A stretch of DNA of 64,000 nucleotides from Sporomusa termitida (GCF_007641255.1 NZ_CP036259.1:1116001-1180000); one strand, 5' to 3'. Positions 50,959 through 60,514 are shown, counted from the stretch's first letter. The notes: a model not told the origin generated them from the letters alone. Program-made: numbers and translations.

Positions 50959-51789
50959 TTGGGAGATAATGCGCCAATCGGGATTTATGATTCCGGGCTG
51001 GGCGGGCTGACGGTGGTCAGAGAGGTCCTTAGCCTGCTGCCGGGAGAAGATATAATATATTTTGGCGATACTGCCCGTACCCCTTATGGCTCACGGCCGC
51101 CAGCAGAAATTCTGGGATTTATGCAGGAGATTTTGGCTTTTTTTGCGGGACAAAAGGTTAAAATGGCGATAACGGCCTGTAACACGATGACTGCTCTTGG
51201 TCTGGAGCAAGCCAAAACAGAGTTTCCGTTTTTATTGATCGGGGTGGACAATGGCGTGCCTGCTGCTTTGGCCGCCAGCCGGAAGCAGCGAATCGGGGTC
51301 ATTGCCACCGAGGCGACTATCAATAGCGGCAATCATGCCCGGGCCATTAAGGCCGCGGCGCCGGCGGCCCGCGTATTTGCCCAGCCCTGTCCAAGCTTTG
51401 TTTCCCTCATTGAGCAGGAAAAGCTGTCCGGACCGGAGATTGAAACCGCCGCCCGTGAGTATCTTATGCCGCTGGCCGCCAGCGGGGTTGATGCGTTGAT
51501 TCTCGGTTGTACCCATTATCCGTTTATCAGCCCGCTGATCCGGGAGCTTATGGGACCGGCGGTTGTCCTTATCGATCCGGCCCGGGAAACGGCAGCCGCG
51601 GCGCGTACTCAGCTGGCCCACACCGATAAGCTCGCCACCCGGGCGCGGGGGCAGGTGCGGTTATGCTTTTCCGCTGACTTGCCGCGGGCCAAGCGGGCGG
51701 CGGCCTGCGTGATCGATTTTCCCCGGGCCCGGAGCCAGGCTCCGAGTTTTGCATTGGTTAATTTACAGGCGTATTATTCGGAAGTTTAA
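50959..51789 (+). CDS. murI: Glutamate racemase
   Basis: A 276-residue enzyme making D-glutamate for peptidoglycan. The two catalytic cysteines lie in ITACNTMTA and LGCTHYPF; the N-terminal IGIYDSGLGGLTVVREV and YFGDTARTPYG motifs are typical. TTG 50959 is the likely start, 7 nt after AGGAGGT; a GTG at 50950 would lie inside that SD. Confidence 0.92.
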   Translation: MGDNAPIGIYDSGLGGLTVVREVLSLLPGEDIIYFGDTARTPYGSRPPAEILGFMQEILAFFAGQKVKMAITACNTMTALGLEQAKTEFPFLLIGVDNGVPAALAASRKQRIGVIATEATINSGNHARAIKAAAPAARVFAQPCPSFVSLIEQEKLSGPEIETAAREYLMPLAASGVDALILGCTHYPFISPLIRELMGPAVVLIDPARETAAAARTQLAHTDKLATRARGQVRLCFSADLPRAKRAAACVIDFPRARSQAPSFALVNLQAYYSEV

Positions 51790-51833
51790 AATACAAGGGT
51801 TTCCTGGCCGATACCCGATGTGGAGGCATTAGT

Positions 51834-52376
51834 ATGGAAGTTTTAGCTGTTTTACTGATTCTCGTGGCAGGGGCAGCGGTGGCCGTCTGGCTGTATATTG
51901 CCAACCAGGGTGATGCTCATTTCCAATTTATTGTTGATCAGCGTACTGATTTTACGCTTGCGGAAATTACCCAGGCGGCCGCAACGTTTAAGGCCACGGT
52001 GCCATTTGTCAATAATGGTACGCAGGATGGTACGTTGATGGATGTTTTTCCCCGTCATTTTTTGCCGGGCGAGCAATTTGACGCCGTTGATACTGATGTA
52101 CGGCTGACGCTGAACAGCGCGAACCGCAGTGATGGTTACTGGGAAGCCTATATTGTTCCTTTCAATACCGGCGGGGCTGTTATTTTAACCGTAACCTTCA
52201 CCGCCAAAAGCGGCGACATCCGGGAGGCCCTTAAGGATATGGTTGATATGCCGATTGATATTATTTTTCAGGTAGTCGCCCGCAGCCCCTGGTATATTGA
52301 TAAAAACCGGCTGGTAATGACAGCGGCTGAAATCCACAAGGCTCTTGCCGCCGGGCAGCAAGCTGCAGTCAGATAG
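51834..52376 (+). CDS. Membrane-anchored hypothetical protein
   Basis: A 180-residue protein with an N-terminal anchor (residues 4-24) and a beta-rich domain outside the cytoplasmic membrane (FIVDQRTDFTLAEITQAA, ATVPFVNNGTQDGTLMDVF, AVILTVTFTAKSG). The pattern resembles Firmicute proteins with an Ig-like or C2-like domain, but I cannot name a family. Start ATG follows TGGAGG. The next gene begins 12 nt later, so they are probably co-transcribed. Confidence 0.65.
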   Translation: MEVLAVLLILVAGAAVAVWLYIANQGDAHFQFIVDQRTDFTLAEITQAAATFKATVPFVNNGTQDGTLMDVFPRHFLPGEQFDAVDTDVRLTLNSANRSDGYWEAYIVPFNTGGAVILTVTFTAKSGDIREALKDMVDMPIDIIFQVVARSPWYIDKNRLVMTAAEIHKALAAGQQAAVR

Positions 52377-52388
52377 GGGGGGATAGAT

Positions 52389-53060
52389 ATGACAGAGCAG
52401 GCCTTAGCGCTAAAACCGGTACCAACCCGGATTCTTACCGATAAAGATAATATTGTTGATATTATTGAGCACTATGCAAAAGAGGATATCGGCCCCAATG
52501 ACGTTGTGTCGGTTGCGGAAAGTGTTGTGGCGATTACTCAGGGGCGGATCGTGCGGCCGGAAGAGCTCCAGCCGTCGCTGTTAGCCCGGATACTGTGCCG
52601 CTTTGTGCCGCAGAAAGGCAGTTTGTCTTCCGTATATGGCATGCAGGCGGCCATGAATGCCGAAGGCAGCGGCCGGGTTGCCTGGGCCATGTTCCTGGGG
52701 ATGCTGGGCAAACTGGTAGGCAGGCACGGCCTCTTTTATGAACTGGCCGGTGAACAGGCGGCTTTGATTGATGATGTGACCGGAACGATGCCGCCGTTTG
52801 ATAAATATTTGGTGTACGGTCCGGCTGACCCTAACGGTGTGGCTGAGGCGATCAAAAAACGTCTGGGCTGTTATGGGGCGGTTGTAGCCGATGTCAACGA
52901 TCTCAAGCGGGCGGCAGTACTGGGGGTTACCCCGGGGCTTAATCCGCAAGAGATTGCCCGGCTCCTCATTGATAATCCGTTTGGCAATGCCAGTCAAAAG
53001 ACACCGATCGTGATTATCAAAAACTACGGCTCAGCCGCCCAACGGGCAACAGGACAATAA
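52389..53060 (+). CDS. F420-0:gamma-glutamyl ligase-like protein
   Basis: A 223-residue protein of the CofE-related family (TRILTDKDNIVDIIEHYAKEDI, VVSVAESVVAITQGR, PFDKYLVYGPADPN, ADVNDLKRAAVLGVTPGL, DNPFGNASQKTPIVIIK). CofE adds glutamate to F420-0, but many anaerobes without F420 carry this branch, so the substrate is open. Start ATG follows GGGGGGATAG. A terminator follows. Confidence 0.8.
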   Translation: MTEQALALKPVPTRILTDKDNIVDIIEHYAKEDIGPNDVVSVAESVVAITQGRIVRPEELQPSLLARILCRFVPQKGSLSSVYGMQAAMNAEGSGRVAWAMFLGMLGKLVGRHGLFYELAGEQAALIDDVTGTMPPFDKYLVYGPADPNGVAEAIKKRLGCYGAVVADVNDLKRAAVLGVTPGLNPQEIARLLIDNPFGNASQKTPIVIIKNYGSAAQRATGQ

Positions 53061-53077
53061 ATTTTGCTTTTTTCCGT

Positions 53078-53109
53078 AAACAGAGGGTAGGCAGTCTATC
53101 CTCTGTTTT
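53078..53109 (+). terminator. Terminator after the F420-ligase-like gene
   Basis: AAACAGAGGGTAG and CTATCCTCTGTTTT pair around GCAGT. Confidence 0.8.
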
Positions 53110-53243
53110 AAATATCTATGTGCCAGCCCGGCGTTTGCTTACTAAGCACCGGTGGTGTTTAATCGCCTGGCGTTTCAGCACCCGAGAATCCCCGGCTTTT
53201 AGTCAGGGGGAGTGTCAACTTACCAATAGGAGATGTGATTGAT

Positions 53244-54239
53244 ATGGCCCGCATCGGCATTACGACTACTGTGCCGGTCGAGATTATTCTGGCCGCAGGG
53301 CATACCCCTGTTGACTTAAACAATATATTTATTACCAGCCCCGACGCCGGGCGCATGGTGGAAACGGCCGAGGAGGCCGGTTATCCCCGGAATATTTGCG
53401 GCTGGATAAAGGGATTATACGCGGTTGTGGTTAATAAGGAACTAAATGCCGGTTTTGGCGGTATTGATAAGGTCATCGCCGTTACGCAGGGGGATTGCAG
53501 CAACACCCATGCCCTGATGGAGACCTATGAGCTGGCCGGGGTCGAAACCATTCCCTTTGCCTATCCCTTTGACCGTGATTATGACCTGTTAAAACTGCAA
53601 ATGGAAAAACTTATGGACGTCCTGGGGACAGACTGGGCAGCGGTTAACGCCGTTAAAAAACAGTTGGATAAGCTGCGTCTGCAAGTGGCTGAGATTGACC
53701 GGCTGACCTGGCAGGCCAATACGGTAAATGGTTTTAATAATCACTTATATCAGGTAAGCTGCAGTGATTTCAACAGTGATGCCGGTGTTTTTGCCCAGGA
53801 TGTGGACCGGTTCCTGACTGTGGCCGGCAATGCCTGTGAATATGCTGAGGAATTGCGGCTGGGCTATATCGGCGTGCCGCCAATCTTTACTGATTTATAT
53901 CCTTACCTGGAAACGATGGGGGCCCGGGTTGTCTTTAATGAGGTGCAGCGCCAGTTTGCCATGCCGTTTGCCACTGCTGACCTTGTTGAGCAATACCGGC
54001 TGTATACCTACCCTTATGGCGTATTTGGGCGCATCAAGGATATTGAGGCCGAGATTGAGCGCCGCAACCTTGACGGTATTATTCATTATGTGCAGAGTTT
54101 TTGTTTCCGGCAAATTGAGGATATGATTCTGCGGCAGAAACTGGCGGTGCCTATTCTGACGATCGAGGGCGATAATCCGGGGCGGCTTGATGCCAGAACC
54201 AGACTGCGGCTTGACAGCTTCCTGGAAATGCTGCGTTAA
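53244..54239 (+). CDS. 2-hydroxyacyl-CoA dehydratase-like iron-sulfur protein
   Basis: A 331-residue protein from ATG 53244; GTG 53235 would be too close to its AGGAG. It belongs to the HgdB/BcrC/BadD-related family, with cysteines at C52 (NICGWIKG), C85 (TQGDCSNTH) and C287 (SFCFRQIED), the three ligands expected for a cubane cluster, and ends near TIEGDNPG. Only one such subunit is present and no CoA transferase is near. This fits the simpler single-subunit members, including double-cubane cluster proteins, better than a fermentative dehydratase. The ATPase activator follows after 25 nt. Confidence 0.82.
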   Translation: MARIGITTTVPVEIILAAGHTPVDLNNIFITSPDAGRMVETAEEAGYPRNICGWIKGLYAVVVNKELNAGFGGIDKVIAVTQGDCSNTHALMETYELAGVETIPFAYPFDRDYDLLKLQMEKLMDVLGTDWAAVNAVKKQLDKLRLQVAEIDRLTWQANTVNGFNNHLYQVSCSDFNSDAGVFAQDVDRFLTVAGNACEYAEELRLGYIGVPPIFTDLYPYLETMGARVVFNEVQRQFAMPFATADLVEQYRLYTYPYGVFGRIKDIEAEIERRNLDGIIHYVQSFCFRQIEDMILRQKLAVPILTIEGDNPGRLDARTRLRLDSFLEMLR

Positions 54240-54264
54240 ACCAGGACGGTAAAGGAGGAATAGT

Positions 54265-55020
54265 ATGCGATGCGGCATAGATTTAGGCAGTCGCAGCGTT
54301 AAAGTGGTGGTTATGGCGGCCGACACACAACAACTGGCCGCAGCTACTGTTTATGAGACTGCCACATTTTACCGTGAGTACGGTCACAGGACGGACCGCG
54401 GTTTGGCTGTGGATTTTGCCGCCCTGGGCCTGCCGGCGGTAGCACAGCTGACTGCCACCGGTTATGGGCGCAATACTATTAATATTGTGGGGGCCACGGT
54501 CATTCCGGAACTAAAAGCCCATATGCTGGGCGCAATTGCGCAAACCGGCCTGACTGACTTTACCTTGCTGGACTTAGGCGGTCAGGACAGCAAGGTGATT
54601 AAAGTACGCAACAGCAGGATGGTGGATTTCCAGACTAACGACAAGTGTGCGGCCAGTACCGGCCGCTATCTGGAAAACATGGCCACTGTGCTGGGGATTG
54701 GCCTGGCCGAGCTGGCCGACTATAGTGAGCAGCCGGTCGAACTCAGTGCCACCTGCGCGATCTTTGGCGAGTCCGAGCTGATTGGGCGGATTGTGGAGGG
54801 CTTTAGTGTGGCGGAGCTGGCTGCCGGTGTCAATTACACGATCTATAAACGGATAAAACCCATGCTGAATGCCCTGAAGAGCGATATAATTGTGTTTACC
54901 GGCGGCGTGGCCTTAGGGGGGGCAATTCAGCAGTTTATTACCCGGGAAATGGGGCTGGAGGTGGTTGTGCCGGCCCACCCTCAGCTTAACGGGGCAATTG
55001 GCTGTGCTGTATATAAATAG
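54265..55020 (+). CDS. ATP-dependent activator (HgdC/BadF/BcrA family)
   Basis: A 251-residue ASKHA ATPase. It has GIDLGSRSVKVVVM at the N-terminus, LLDLGGQDSKVIKV, the cluster cysteine C128 in DKCAASTGRYLE and C164 in ATCAIFGESELI, and VFTGGVALGGAI. A homodimer holds one [4Fe-4S] cluster between the subunits and drives single electrons into the partner protein at the cost of ATP. The partner is the gene just upstream. SD AAAGGAGGAA. Confidence 0.9.
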   Translation: MRCGIDLGSRSVKVVVMAADTQQLAAATVYETATFYREYGHRTDRGLAVDFAALGLPAVAQLTATGYGRNTINIVGATVIPELKAHMLGAIAQTGLTDFTLLDLGGQDSKVIKVRNSRMVDFQTNDKCAASTGRYLENMATVLGIGLAELADYSEQPVELSATCAIFGESELIGRIVEGFSVAELAAGVNYTIYKRIKPMLNALKSDIIVFTGGVALGGAIQQFITREMGLEVVVPAHPQLNGAIGCAVYK

Positions 55021-55049
55021 CCGGCCGCAAGTGTTGGGAGGCGAACAGT

Positions 55050-56723
55050 TTGTTGTTGGGAATTGATGTGGGTGGAACCTTTACCGATGCCGTAATCATT
55101 GCCGACGGCCGCATAATGGCGTCAGGAAAAACGCCGACTACGCATTCGGCTTTGTTAAACGGTATTGTGACTGCGCTTGATAAGGTGCTGGCCGGCCTGG
55201 ACGCCAGCCGGATAAAGCGGGTGGCCTTATCAACAACGATTGTGACCAATGCCCTGATCGAGGGGACAACCGATAAAGCCGCCCTGCTGCTCATGGCCGG
55301 GCCGGGGCTTAATCTTACCGGCCTGGTGCCGGCGTCTCCCTATTTTTTGTCAGGGTATACCGACCATCGCGGCCGGGAGCAGGCGGCCCCTGACCGGACC
55401 GAGGTTGCGGCCGCCTGCCGGGAGTTAAGCGGCACGGCCGTGGCGGCCGTGGCCGGCAAGTTTGCTGTGCGCAATCCGCTGCAGGAACAGCTGGTAGCCG
55501 GCTGGGTAGCGGAGGAGCTGAACCCGGCCTGTATTTCACTGGGGGCCCAGGTTTCAGGCTCATTAAATTATCTCCGGCGGATTAATTCCGCTTATTATAA
55601 TGCTGCCGTCTGGCGAATATTCTCCCGGTTTGCTGCGGCCATGGAAACGGCGCTGACGGAACGGGGGCTCATCGCTCCGGTCTATATCCTCAAGGCGGAT
55701 GGCGGCACACTGCCGCTGGCGGCGGCTAAAGCCAGACCGGTCGAGGCTGTGTTTACCGGCCCGGCGGCCAGTGTGCTGGGGATTATGGCCCTGGCGGCGC
55801 CGGCCGGGCCGGCAGTGTCGCTGGACATCGGCGGCACAACCACCGATATCGCTTTATGGCAGCACGGTGTCCCGCTGCTGGCGCCAGGCGGGGCGGCTGT
55901 CAACGGCTATCCGACGGCGATACGCTCGTTCTGGCTGCGGTCAGTGGGGATTGGCGGTGACAGTTATGTCCGCCGGGAAAATGGCAGCCTGGCGGTGGGG
56001 CCGATGCGCCGCGGGCCGGCGATGAGCAACGGCGGCACGGAACCTGCGGTCGCGGATGCGCTGCGGGTAGCCGGTCTGATTGACTACGGCAATCCGGCGC
56101 TGGCCCGGCAGGCGATGGCCAGCGTGGCGGCAGACGGCCAGACGCCGGAAGATGCTGCCTGGGCAACGCTGCGTGTGGCCACAGGTGTTGTGAGCCGGAC
56201 AATAAGGGCGATGCTGACTGAGCAGGCGGAAAAACCGGTGTATAAAGTGGAAGATATTATCGCTGGCGAAGTCTATCAGCCGGAGCTGGTTATCGGTGTG
56301 GGCGGTGCCGCCCTGGGGCTGGCGCCGCTGGTGGCTGAGCAGCTGGAACTGCCGTGGCAGGTGCCGCCGGGATATATGGTGGCTAATGCGGTGGGGGCGG
56401 CGTCAGCCCGGTCGACAACGGAAATTACCCTGCGGGCGGATACGGCCCAGGGGTTTTATACTGTGCCGGAGCTGGGCATCAAGCGGCCGGTTGATAAAAA
56501 GAATTTTACGTTACAGCAAGCCTGGGCGGCGGCGGCTGTCCATCTGGGCGAACGGGCGGCCGCGGGCGGCATGGCTGAGGCGGCGGCTCACAGTGAGCGG
56601 ATCTATGAGGAAGAATTTAATGTAATTCGCGGGTTTACGACCATTGGCAAGATTATGACCTGCAGGCTGCAGGCAACCCCCGGCGTATTGATGCCGGTAC
56701 GGGTGCGGGAGGCGGGAGTATGA
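55050..56723 (+). CDS. Hydantoinase/oxoprolinase-family protein (HyuA type)
   Basis: A 557-residue protein with the N-terminal half signature LLGIDVGGTFTDAVII and the HyuA core (LSTTIVTNALIEG, VYILKADGGTLPL, EAVFTGPAASVLG, SLDIGGTTTDIALW). ASKHA-fold HyuA subunits cleave cyclic amides with ATP, usually with a HyuB partner; none is here. It may form a chain of related ATPases with the activator upstream. TTG start lies about 7 nt after GGGAGG. The gene is unusually GC-rich. Its stop overlaps the next start (ATGA). Confidence 0.82.
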   Translation: MLLGIDVGGTFTDAVIIADGRIMASGKTPTTHSALLNGIVTALDKVLAGLDASRIKRVALSTTIVTNALIEGTTDKAALLLMAGPGLNLTGLVPASPYFLSGYTDHRGREQAAPDRTEVAAACRELSGTAVAAVAGKFAVRNPLQEQLVAGWVAEELNPACISLGAQVSGSLNYLRRINSAYYNAAVWRIFSRFAAAMETALTERGLIAPVYILKADGGTLPLAAAKARPVEAVFTGPAASVLGIMALAAPAGPAVSLDIGGTTTDIALWQHGVPLLAPGGAAVNGYPTAIRSFWLRSVGIGGDSYVRRENGSLAVGPMRRGPAMSNGGTEPAVADALRVAGLIDYGNPALARQAMASVAADGQTPEDAAWATLRVATGVVSRTIRAMLTEQAEKPVYKVEDIIAGEVYQPELVIGVGGAALGLAPLVAEQLELPWQVPPGYMVANAVGAASARSTTEITLRADTAQGFYTVPELGIKRPVDKKNFTLQQAWAAAAVHLGERAAAGGMAEAAAHSERIYEEEFNVIRGFTTIGKIMTCRLQATPGVLMPVRVREAGV

Positions 56724-58039
56724 GCGGAAAATCTTTGGGGTTAGTCTTTTTTCCGGCTTTTGACTGGGCGATAACACCGGCGCATCCGGAACGCGAAGAG
56801 CGTCTGCTCTATACCCGGGACCAGATTGTGGAAGAAGGGCTGCTGGATTTGCCGAATATTAAGGAATTCCGGCCCCGGCTGGCCCGGTTGCAGGATGCCG
56901 AGCGTGTCCATATCGGTGTGCCGGGGCTGGCCCAGCTGATTACCGATGCTCACCTGGTGTCGGCCGGCGGGGCCATAACCGCCGCCGAGGCGGTTATGCG
57001 CCGGGAAGTACACAGCGCCTTTGCCCTGGTGCGGCCGCCCGGGCATCACGCCATGCGGGTGGTTCATGGTACGCGGGGCTTTTGTACTATCAATATCGAA
57101 GCGGTTATGGTAGAATATCTCCGGCGCCATTATGGCCTTAACCGGGTGGCGGTCGTGGATACCGATGTTCATCACGGTGACGGCACGCAGGATGTTTTTT
57201 ATCATGATCCGGACACTCTGTTTATATCGCTGCATCAGGATGGCCGGACGCTGTATCCGGGGACCGGGGCCATGTCCGAGCTGGGCAGTCCCGGCGCATT
57301 CGGCGCCACCGTTAACATCCCGCTGCCGCCGGGCACCACGGACCAGGGCCTGCATGTTGTGCTTGATCAGCTTGTCTTGCCGATGCTGGAAGATTTTAAG
57401 CCGGACATGATTATTAACTCGGCCGGGCAGGATAATCATTATAGCGACCCGCTGGCCAATATGGCGATTACAGCCCAGGGCTATGCGCGGCTGACGGAAA
57501 AGCTGGGCGCCGATATTGCCGTGCTGGAGGGCGGCTATGCCATCGAAGATGCCCTTCCCTATGTAAATACCGGTATCATCCTGGCCATGGCCGGTTTGGA
57601 CTATAGCCGGGTGGTGGAGCCTGATATTGCCCGCTGCCCGCGCCAGTCAGAAACCAATACCCGCTATATTGCCAAGCTGGTAGCAGAGTGGCAGGACATC
57701 TGGCGCCGGCGGGACGAACTTAAGCGTGAGGCTGTTGCCAAAGCCGGAGACCTTTGGCAGCGCCGGCGGAATATCTACTATGACGACAGCGGCATCCAGG
57801 AACAACAGCAGGAAACAGTACGGCAGTGCCCATTCTGTCAGGGCTATCAGACTGTAGCTACCCAGGCTGACAGCAGGGCCGGCGGCAGCAGGTCGGCTTT
57901 TGCCGCTATTATTCCCCGCCAAAGCTGCGGCGTCTGCCGGCGTCAGGCCCAGGCCGCCGTACATAATGCCAAACAAGATGGCCGGCACGATCACTACTAC
58001 CTTCAGGATAAAGAGCAGGATACACTGGAAGAAATCTAA
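56720..58039 (+). CDS. Histone deacetylase-family amidohydrolase with C-terminal zinc ribbon
   Basis: A 439-residue protein. The HDAC core (residues about 10-320) shows [22 protein letters not shown] with the zinc-ligand D and [15 protein letters not shown] and [12 protein letters not shown]. Bacterial members deacetylate acetylpolyamines, acetyl-lysine or acetoin-related substrates. After a helical linker a CPFC (about residue 369) and a CGVC (about 403) pair forms a predicted zinc ribbon not usual in the family. It is translationally coupled to the HyuA-like gene (ATGA). Confidence 0.85.
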   Translation: MSGKSLGLVFFPAFDWAITPAHPEREERLLYTRDQIVEEGLLDLPNIKEFRPRLARLQDAERVHIGVPGLAQLITDAHLVSAGGAITAAEAVMRREVHSAFALVRPPGHHAMRVVHGTRGFCTINIEAVMVEYLRRHYGLNRVAVVDTDVHHGDGTQDVFYHDPDTLFISLHQDGRTLYPGTGAMSELGSPGAFGATVNIPLPPGTTDQGLHVVLDQLVLPMLEDFKPDMIINSAGQDNHYSDPLANMAITAQGYARLTEKLGADIAVLEGGYAIEDALPYVNTGIILAMAGLDYSRVVEPDIARCPRQSETNTRYIAKLVAEWQDIWRRRDELKREAVAKAGDLWQRRRNIYYDDSGIQEQQQETVRQCPFCQGYQTVATQADSRAGGSRSAFAAIIPRQSCGVCRRQAQAAVHNAKQDGRHDHYYLQDKEQDTLEEI

Positions 58040-58067
58040 AAAATATCTATTCTTTGAGGAGGTCATT

Positions 58068-58811
58068 ATGACCAGAGCAGACGGACGGGCAGTGAACGAA
58101 CTGCGGCAAGTTAAGATTACCCGCAATTATTTAAAATATGCTGAAGGCTCAGTGCTGGTGGAGTTTGGTGATACCAAGGTTATCTGTGCTGCAACCATTG
58201 AGGATAAAGTCCCGCCCTTTTTAAAGGGGTCGGGTGAAGGCTGGGTGAGTGCCGAATATTCGCTCATGCCGCGCTCCACCCAGAGCCGCAATGTGCGCGA
58301 GGCGGCCAGGGGCAAGCTGACCGGCCGTACCCATGAAATCCAGCGGTTAATCGGCCGGGCCCTGCGGAGCGTGATTGACCTTAAGGCCCTGGGGGAAAAA
58401 ACGATCTGGCTGGACTGTGATGTTGTCCAGGCCGATGGCGGCACCCGGACAGCGGCCATTACCGGCGCCTTTGTGGCGCTGGTTGATGCGGTTAACAGCA
58501 TTTGGGGGGAGAGCCCCAAGCCTTTTCCGGTGAAAGACTTTTTAGCGGCCGTCAGTGTCGGTATTCTTCCGGCCGGCGTTTATCTGGATTTGTGCTATAG
58601 CGAGGACTCCACGGCGGTCGTGGACATGAATCTGGTTATGACCGGCAGCGGTCAGTTTGTCGAAGTCCAGGGAACCGGCGAAAAAGGAACATTTACGCAG
58701 ACCCAGTTACATGAGCTGCTGGCTGTCGGTGGTCAGGGCATAGAGGAATTACTGGATATACAGAAAGAAACGCTGGGCCAGCTGGCCTGGAAAGTAGGCC
58801 GGGAGGGATAA
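58068..58811 (+). CDS. rph: Ribonuclease PH
   Basis: A 247-residue phosphorolytic 3'-exoribonuclease for tRNA ends. [23 protein letters not shown], the RNA-contact [28 protein letters not shown] region, the phosphate-site [11 protein letters not shown] and the C-terminal [10 protein letters not shown] are all family motifs. ATG 58068 follows GAGGAGG. Length is full. Confidence 0.95.
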   Translation: MTRADGRAVNELRQVKITRNYLKYAEGSVLVEFGDTKVICAATIEDKVPPFLKGSGEGWVSAEYSLMPRSTQSRNVREAARGKLTGRTHEIQRLIGRALRSVIDLKALGEKTIWLDCDVVQADGGTRTAAITGAFVALVDAVNSIWGESPKPFPVKDFLAAVSVGILPAGVYLDLCYSEDSTAVVDMNLVMTGSGQFVEVQGTGEKGTFTQTQLHELLAVGGQGIEELLDIQKETLGQLAWKVGREG

Positions 58812-58814
58812 CAA

Positions 58815-59423
58815 ATGCCGCAGGCAAGCCAAGAGATTATTATCGCCAGCAAAAATGCCGGCAAAGTGGCTGAATTTAAGGTGGCGTTAAGCCGCCTGCC
58901 GTACCGGGTGACTTCTTTAGCTGATTTAGGCAATTTTCCGGAGGCCCCGGAAAACGGCCTGACTTTTACTGCCAATGCCTGTGCTAAAGCGAAGTTTTAC
59001 GCCCGGCTGACCGGCAAGCTGTGTCTGGCTGACGACTCCGGTTTAGAGGTCGATTACCTAAAGGGGGGCCCCGGGGTTTATTCGGCCCGGTATGCCGGGG
59101 AGCATGCCGGTGATAGTGATAACAATAAAAAGCTGCTGGCTAATCTGACCGGCGTGCCGGCGGCAAAACGCAGCGGCCGCTTCCGGTGTGTGCTGGCCTT
59201 GGCTGATGCCGACAAAGTAATCCTTACCGCCGAAGGGACCGTGGAAGGCATTATTCTTTCTGAGCCGCGCGGCACGCAGGGATTCGGTTACGACCCGCTG
59301 TTTTTGCTGCCGCAATTTGCACGTACGCTGGCGGAAATGAATCAGGAAGAAAAAAATGCCATCAGCCATCGGGGCCAGGCCATCAGAGAATTGGTTAACC
59401 AACTGGCGGCGCTGGCCAAATGA
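58815..59423 (+). CDS. rdgB: XTP/dITP pyrophosphatase (RdgB/HAM1)
   Basis: A 202-residue nucleotide house-cleaning enzyme. IIIASKNAGKVAEFK, TFTANACAKAKFYA, LADDSGLEVDYLKGGPGVYSARY, GFGYDPLFL and ISHRGQAI match the family throughout. It starts 3 nt after rph and overlaps the next gene by ATGA; the rph-rdgB-yfcE order is common in Firmicutes. Confidence 0.95.
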   Translation: MPQASQEIIIASKNAGKVAEFKVALSRLPYRVTSLADLGNFPEAPENGLTFTANACAKAKFYARLTGKLCLADDSGLEVDYLKGGPGVYSARYAGEHAGDSDNNKKLLANLTGVPAAKRSGRFRCVLALADADKVILTAEGTVEGIILSEPRGTQGFGYDPLFLLPQFARTLAEMNQEEKNAISHRGQAIRELVNQLAALAK

Positions 59424-59896
59424 GAATAGGCGTTGTCAGTGACAGTCATGGCGACGCCGGGGTGCTGCACCGGGTGCTGGCCGATGCCGGGACGGTTGCG
59501 CTATGGCTGCATGCCGGCGATTATTACCGGGACGGCCGGCGGCTGGCTGAGCTGTCAGGGCTGCCGGTGACCGGGGTGGCGGGGAATTGCGACCGGACCC
59601 AGGACGTACCTGCCGATGAGTACATCGAAGCGGCCGGCAAGAAAATCTGGCTGACCCACGGCCACCGGCAGCATGTAAAATACGGTGTCGATGAGCTGGT
59701 CTGGTGGGGCCGGCAATACGGTGTCGATATCGTGGTTTTTGGTCATACCCATATTCCGTACAATCACCGGCATCAGGAAATACTGATCTTTAATCCCGGC
59801 AGTCCGGGAGCGCCGCGGGGCGGAGCAGCGCCAAGCTACGGCATCTTAGAGATCCATGCCGGCGGTACAATTGAGGGAACTATCAGGGAATTATAA
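59420..59896 (+). CDS. YfcE/MJ0936-type metallophosphoesterase
   Basis: A 158-residue phosphodiesterase with metal motifs VSDSHGD, HAGDYYRD, GNCDRT, LTHGHR and FGHTHIP. Substrate is not fixed by sequence. It is translationally coupled to rdgB. Confidence 0.92.
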   Translation: MRIGVVSDSHGDAGVLHRVLADAGTVALWLHAGDYYRDGRRLAELSGLPVTGVAGNCDRTQDVPADEYIEAAGKKIWLTHGHRQHVKYGVDELVWWGRQYGVDIVVFGHTHIPYNHRHQEILIFNPGSPGAPRGGAAPSYGILEIHAGGTIEGTIREL

Positions 59897-59924
59897 CCTT
59901 GCCGGCCGGCAAGGTTTTTCTTTT
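59894..59924 (+). terminator. Terminator of the rph-rdgB operon
   Basis: AACCTTGCCGG and CCGGCAAGGTT pair directly and are followed by TTTCTTTTT. Confidence 0.85.
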
Positions 59925-59931
59925 TGCCTCA

Positions 59932-60012
59932 GCAGAATGTAAAAAAATCAATGCTATGTCTAAGCTGAGAAAAATCTATGTTCTAAAGGGCACAGGCGGC
60001 TTAGGCCGCTGC
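59932..60012 (+). repeat. Structured intergenic repeat, copy D
   Basis: CAGAATGTAAAAAAATCAAT, GCTATGTCTAAGCTGAGAAA, AATCTATGTTCTAAAGGGCA, CAGGCGGCTTAGGCCG. It matches copy A to the CGGC/GCCG stem, then diverges. Confidence 0.7.
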
Positions 60013-60057
60013 ATATATTAGTACACAGCGATGCCACAGTAGGGGAGGTGAACAGAG

Positions 60058-60432
60058 ATGGAAGGAGCTGGTGTCGGCATTCGGGCTTTGTCCACAATTG
60101 TTGACGGGATATTGCTGGCGGTGATCGGCGGGGCCGTCGCCGCCGCCCTCGGGGGAGCGCATTATTTGTGGTCGTTGGTCATTGGCTTTTGTTACTACAC
60201 CTACTTTGAAAGCAGTTATGGGGCTACGCCCGGTAAAATGCTGTGCGGGCTTAAGGTTGTGAAAGCTGACGGGTCAGCCTGTGATCTGCGGTCGGCAGCT
60301 GTGCGTACTGCCTGCAGGCTTATTGACGGTTTATTTTTCTATTTTATCGGTGCGGTGCTGATCTGGACTTCAGTGAATAATCAGCGTCTGGGAGACCGGC
60401 TGGCCGCTACGCTGGTGATTAAGGTACAATAA
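60058..60432 (+). CDS. RDD-family membrane protein
   Basis: A 124-residue protein with three hydrophobic segments and the RDD signature residues (GIRALSTIVDGILLAVIGG, GATPGKMLCGLKVV, RTACRLIDGLFFYFIG). Role unknown; some members act in ion transport. ATG follows GGGGAGGTG. Confidence 0.85.
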   Translation: MEGAGVGIRALSTIVDGILLAVIGGAVAAALGGAHYLWSLVIGFCYYTYFESSYGATPGKMLCGLKVVKADGSACDLRSAAVRTACRLIDGLFFYFIGAVLIWTSVNNQRLGDRLAATLVIKVQ

Positions 60433-60483
60433 AATTATCCGGCAAGCCGGCAGCGATAACACCGGCATATATAAGGCATAATA

Positions 60484-60514
60484 AAGGGGCAGAGCGAGTT
60501 CTGCCTTTTTATTA
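60484..60514 (+). terminator. Terminator after the RDD gene
   Basis: GGGGCAGAGC and GTTCTGCC form a stem, followed by TTTTTATT. Confidence 0.75.
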
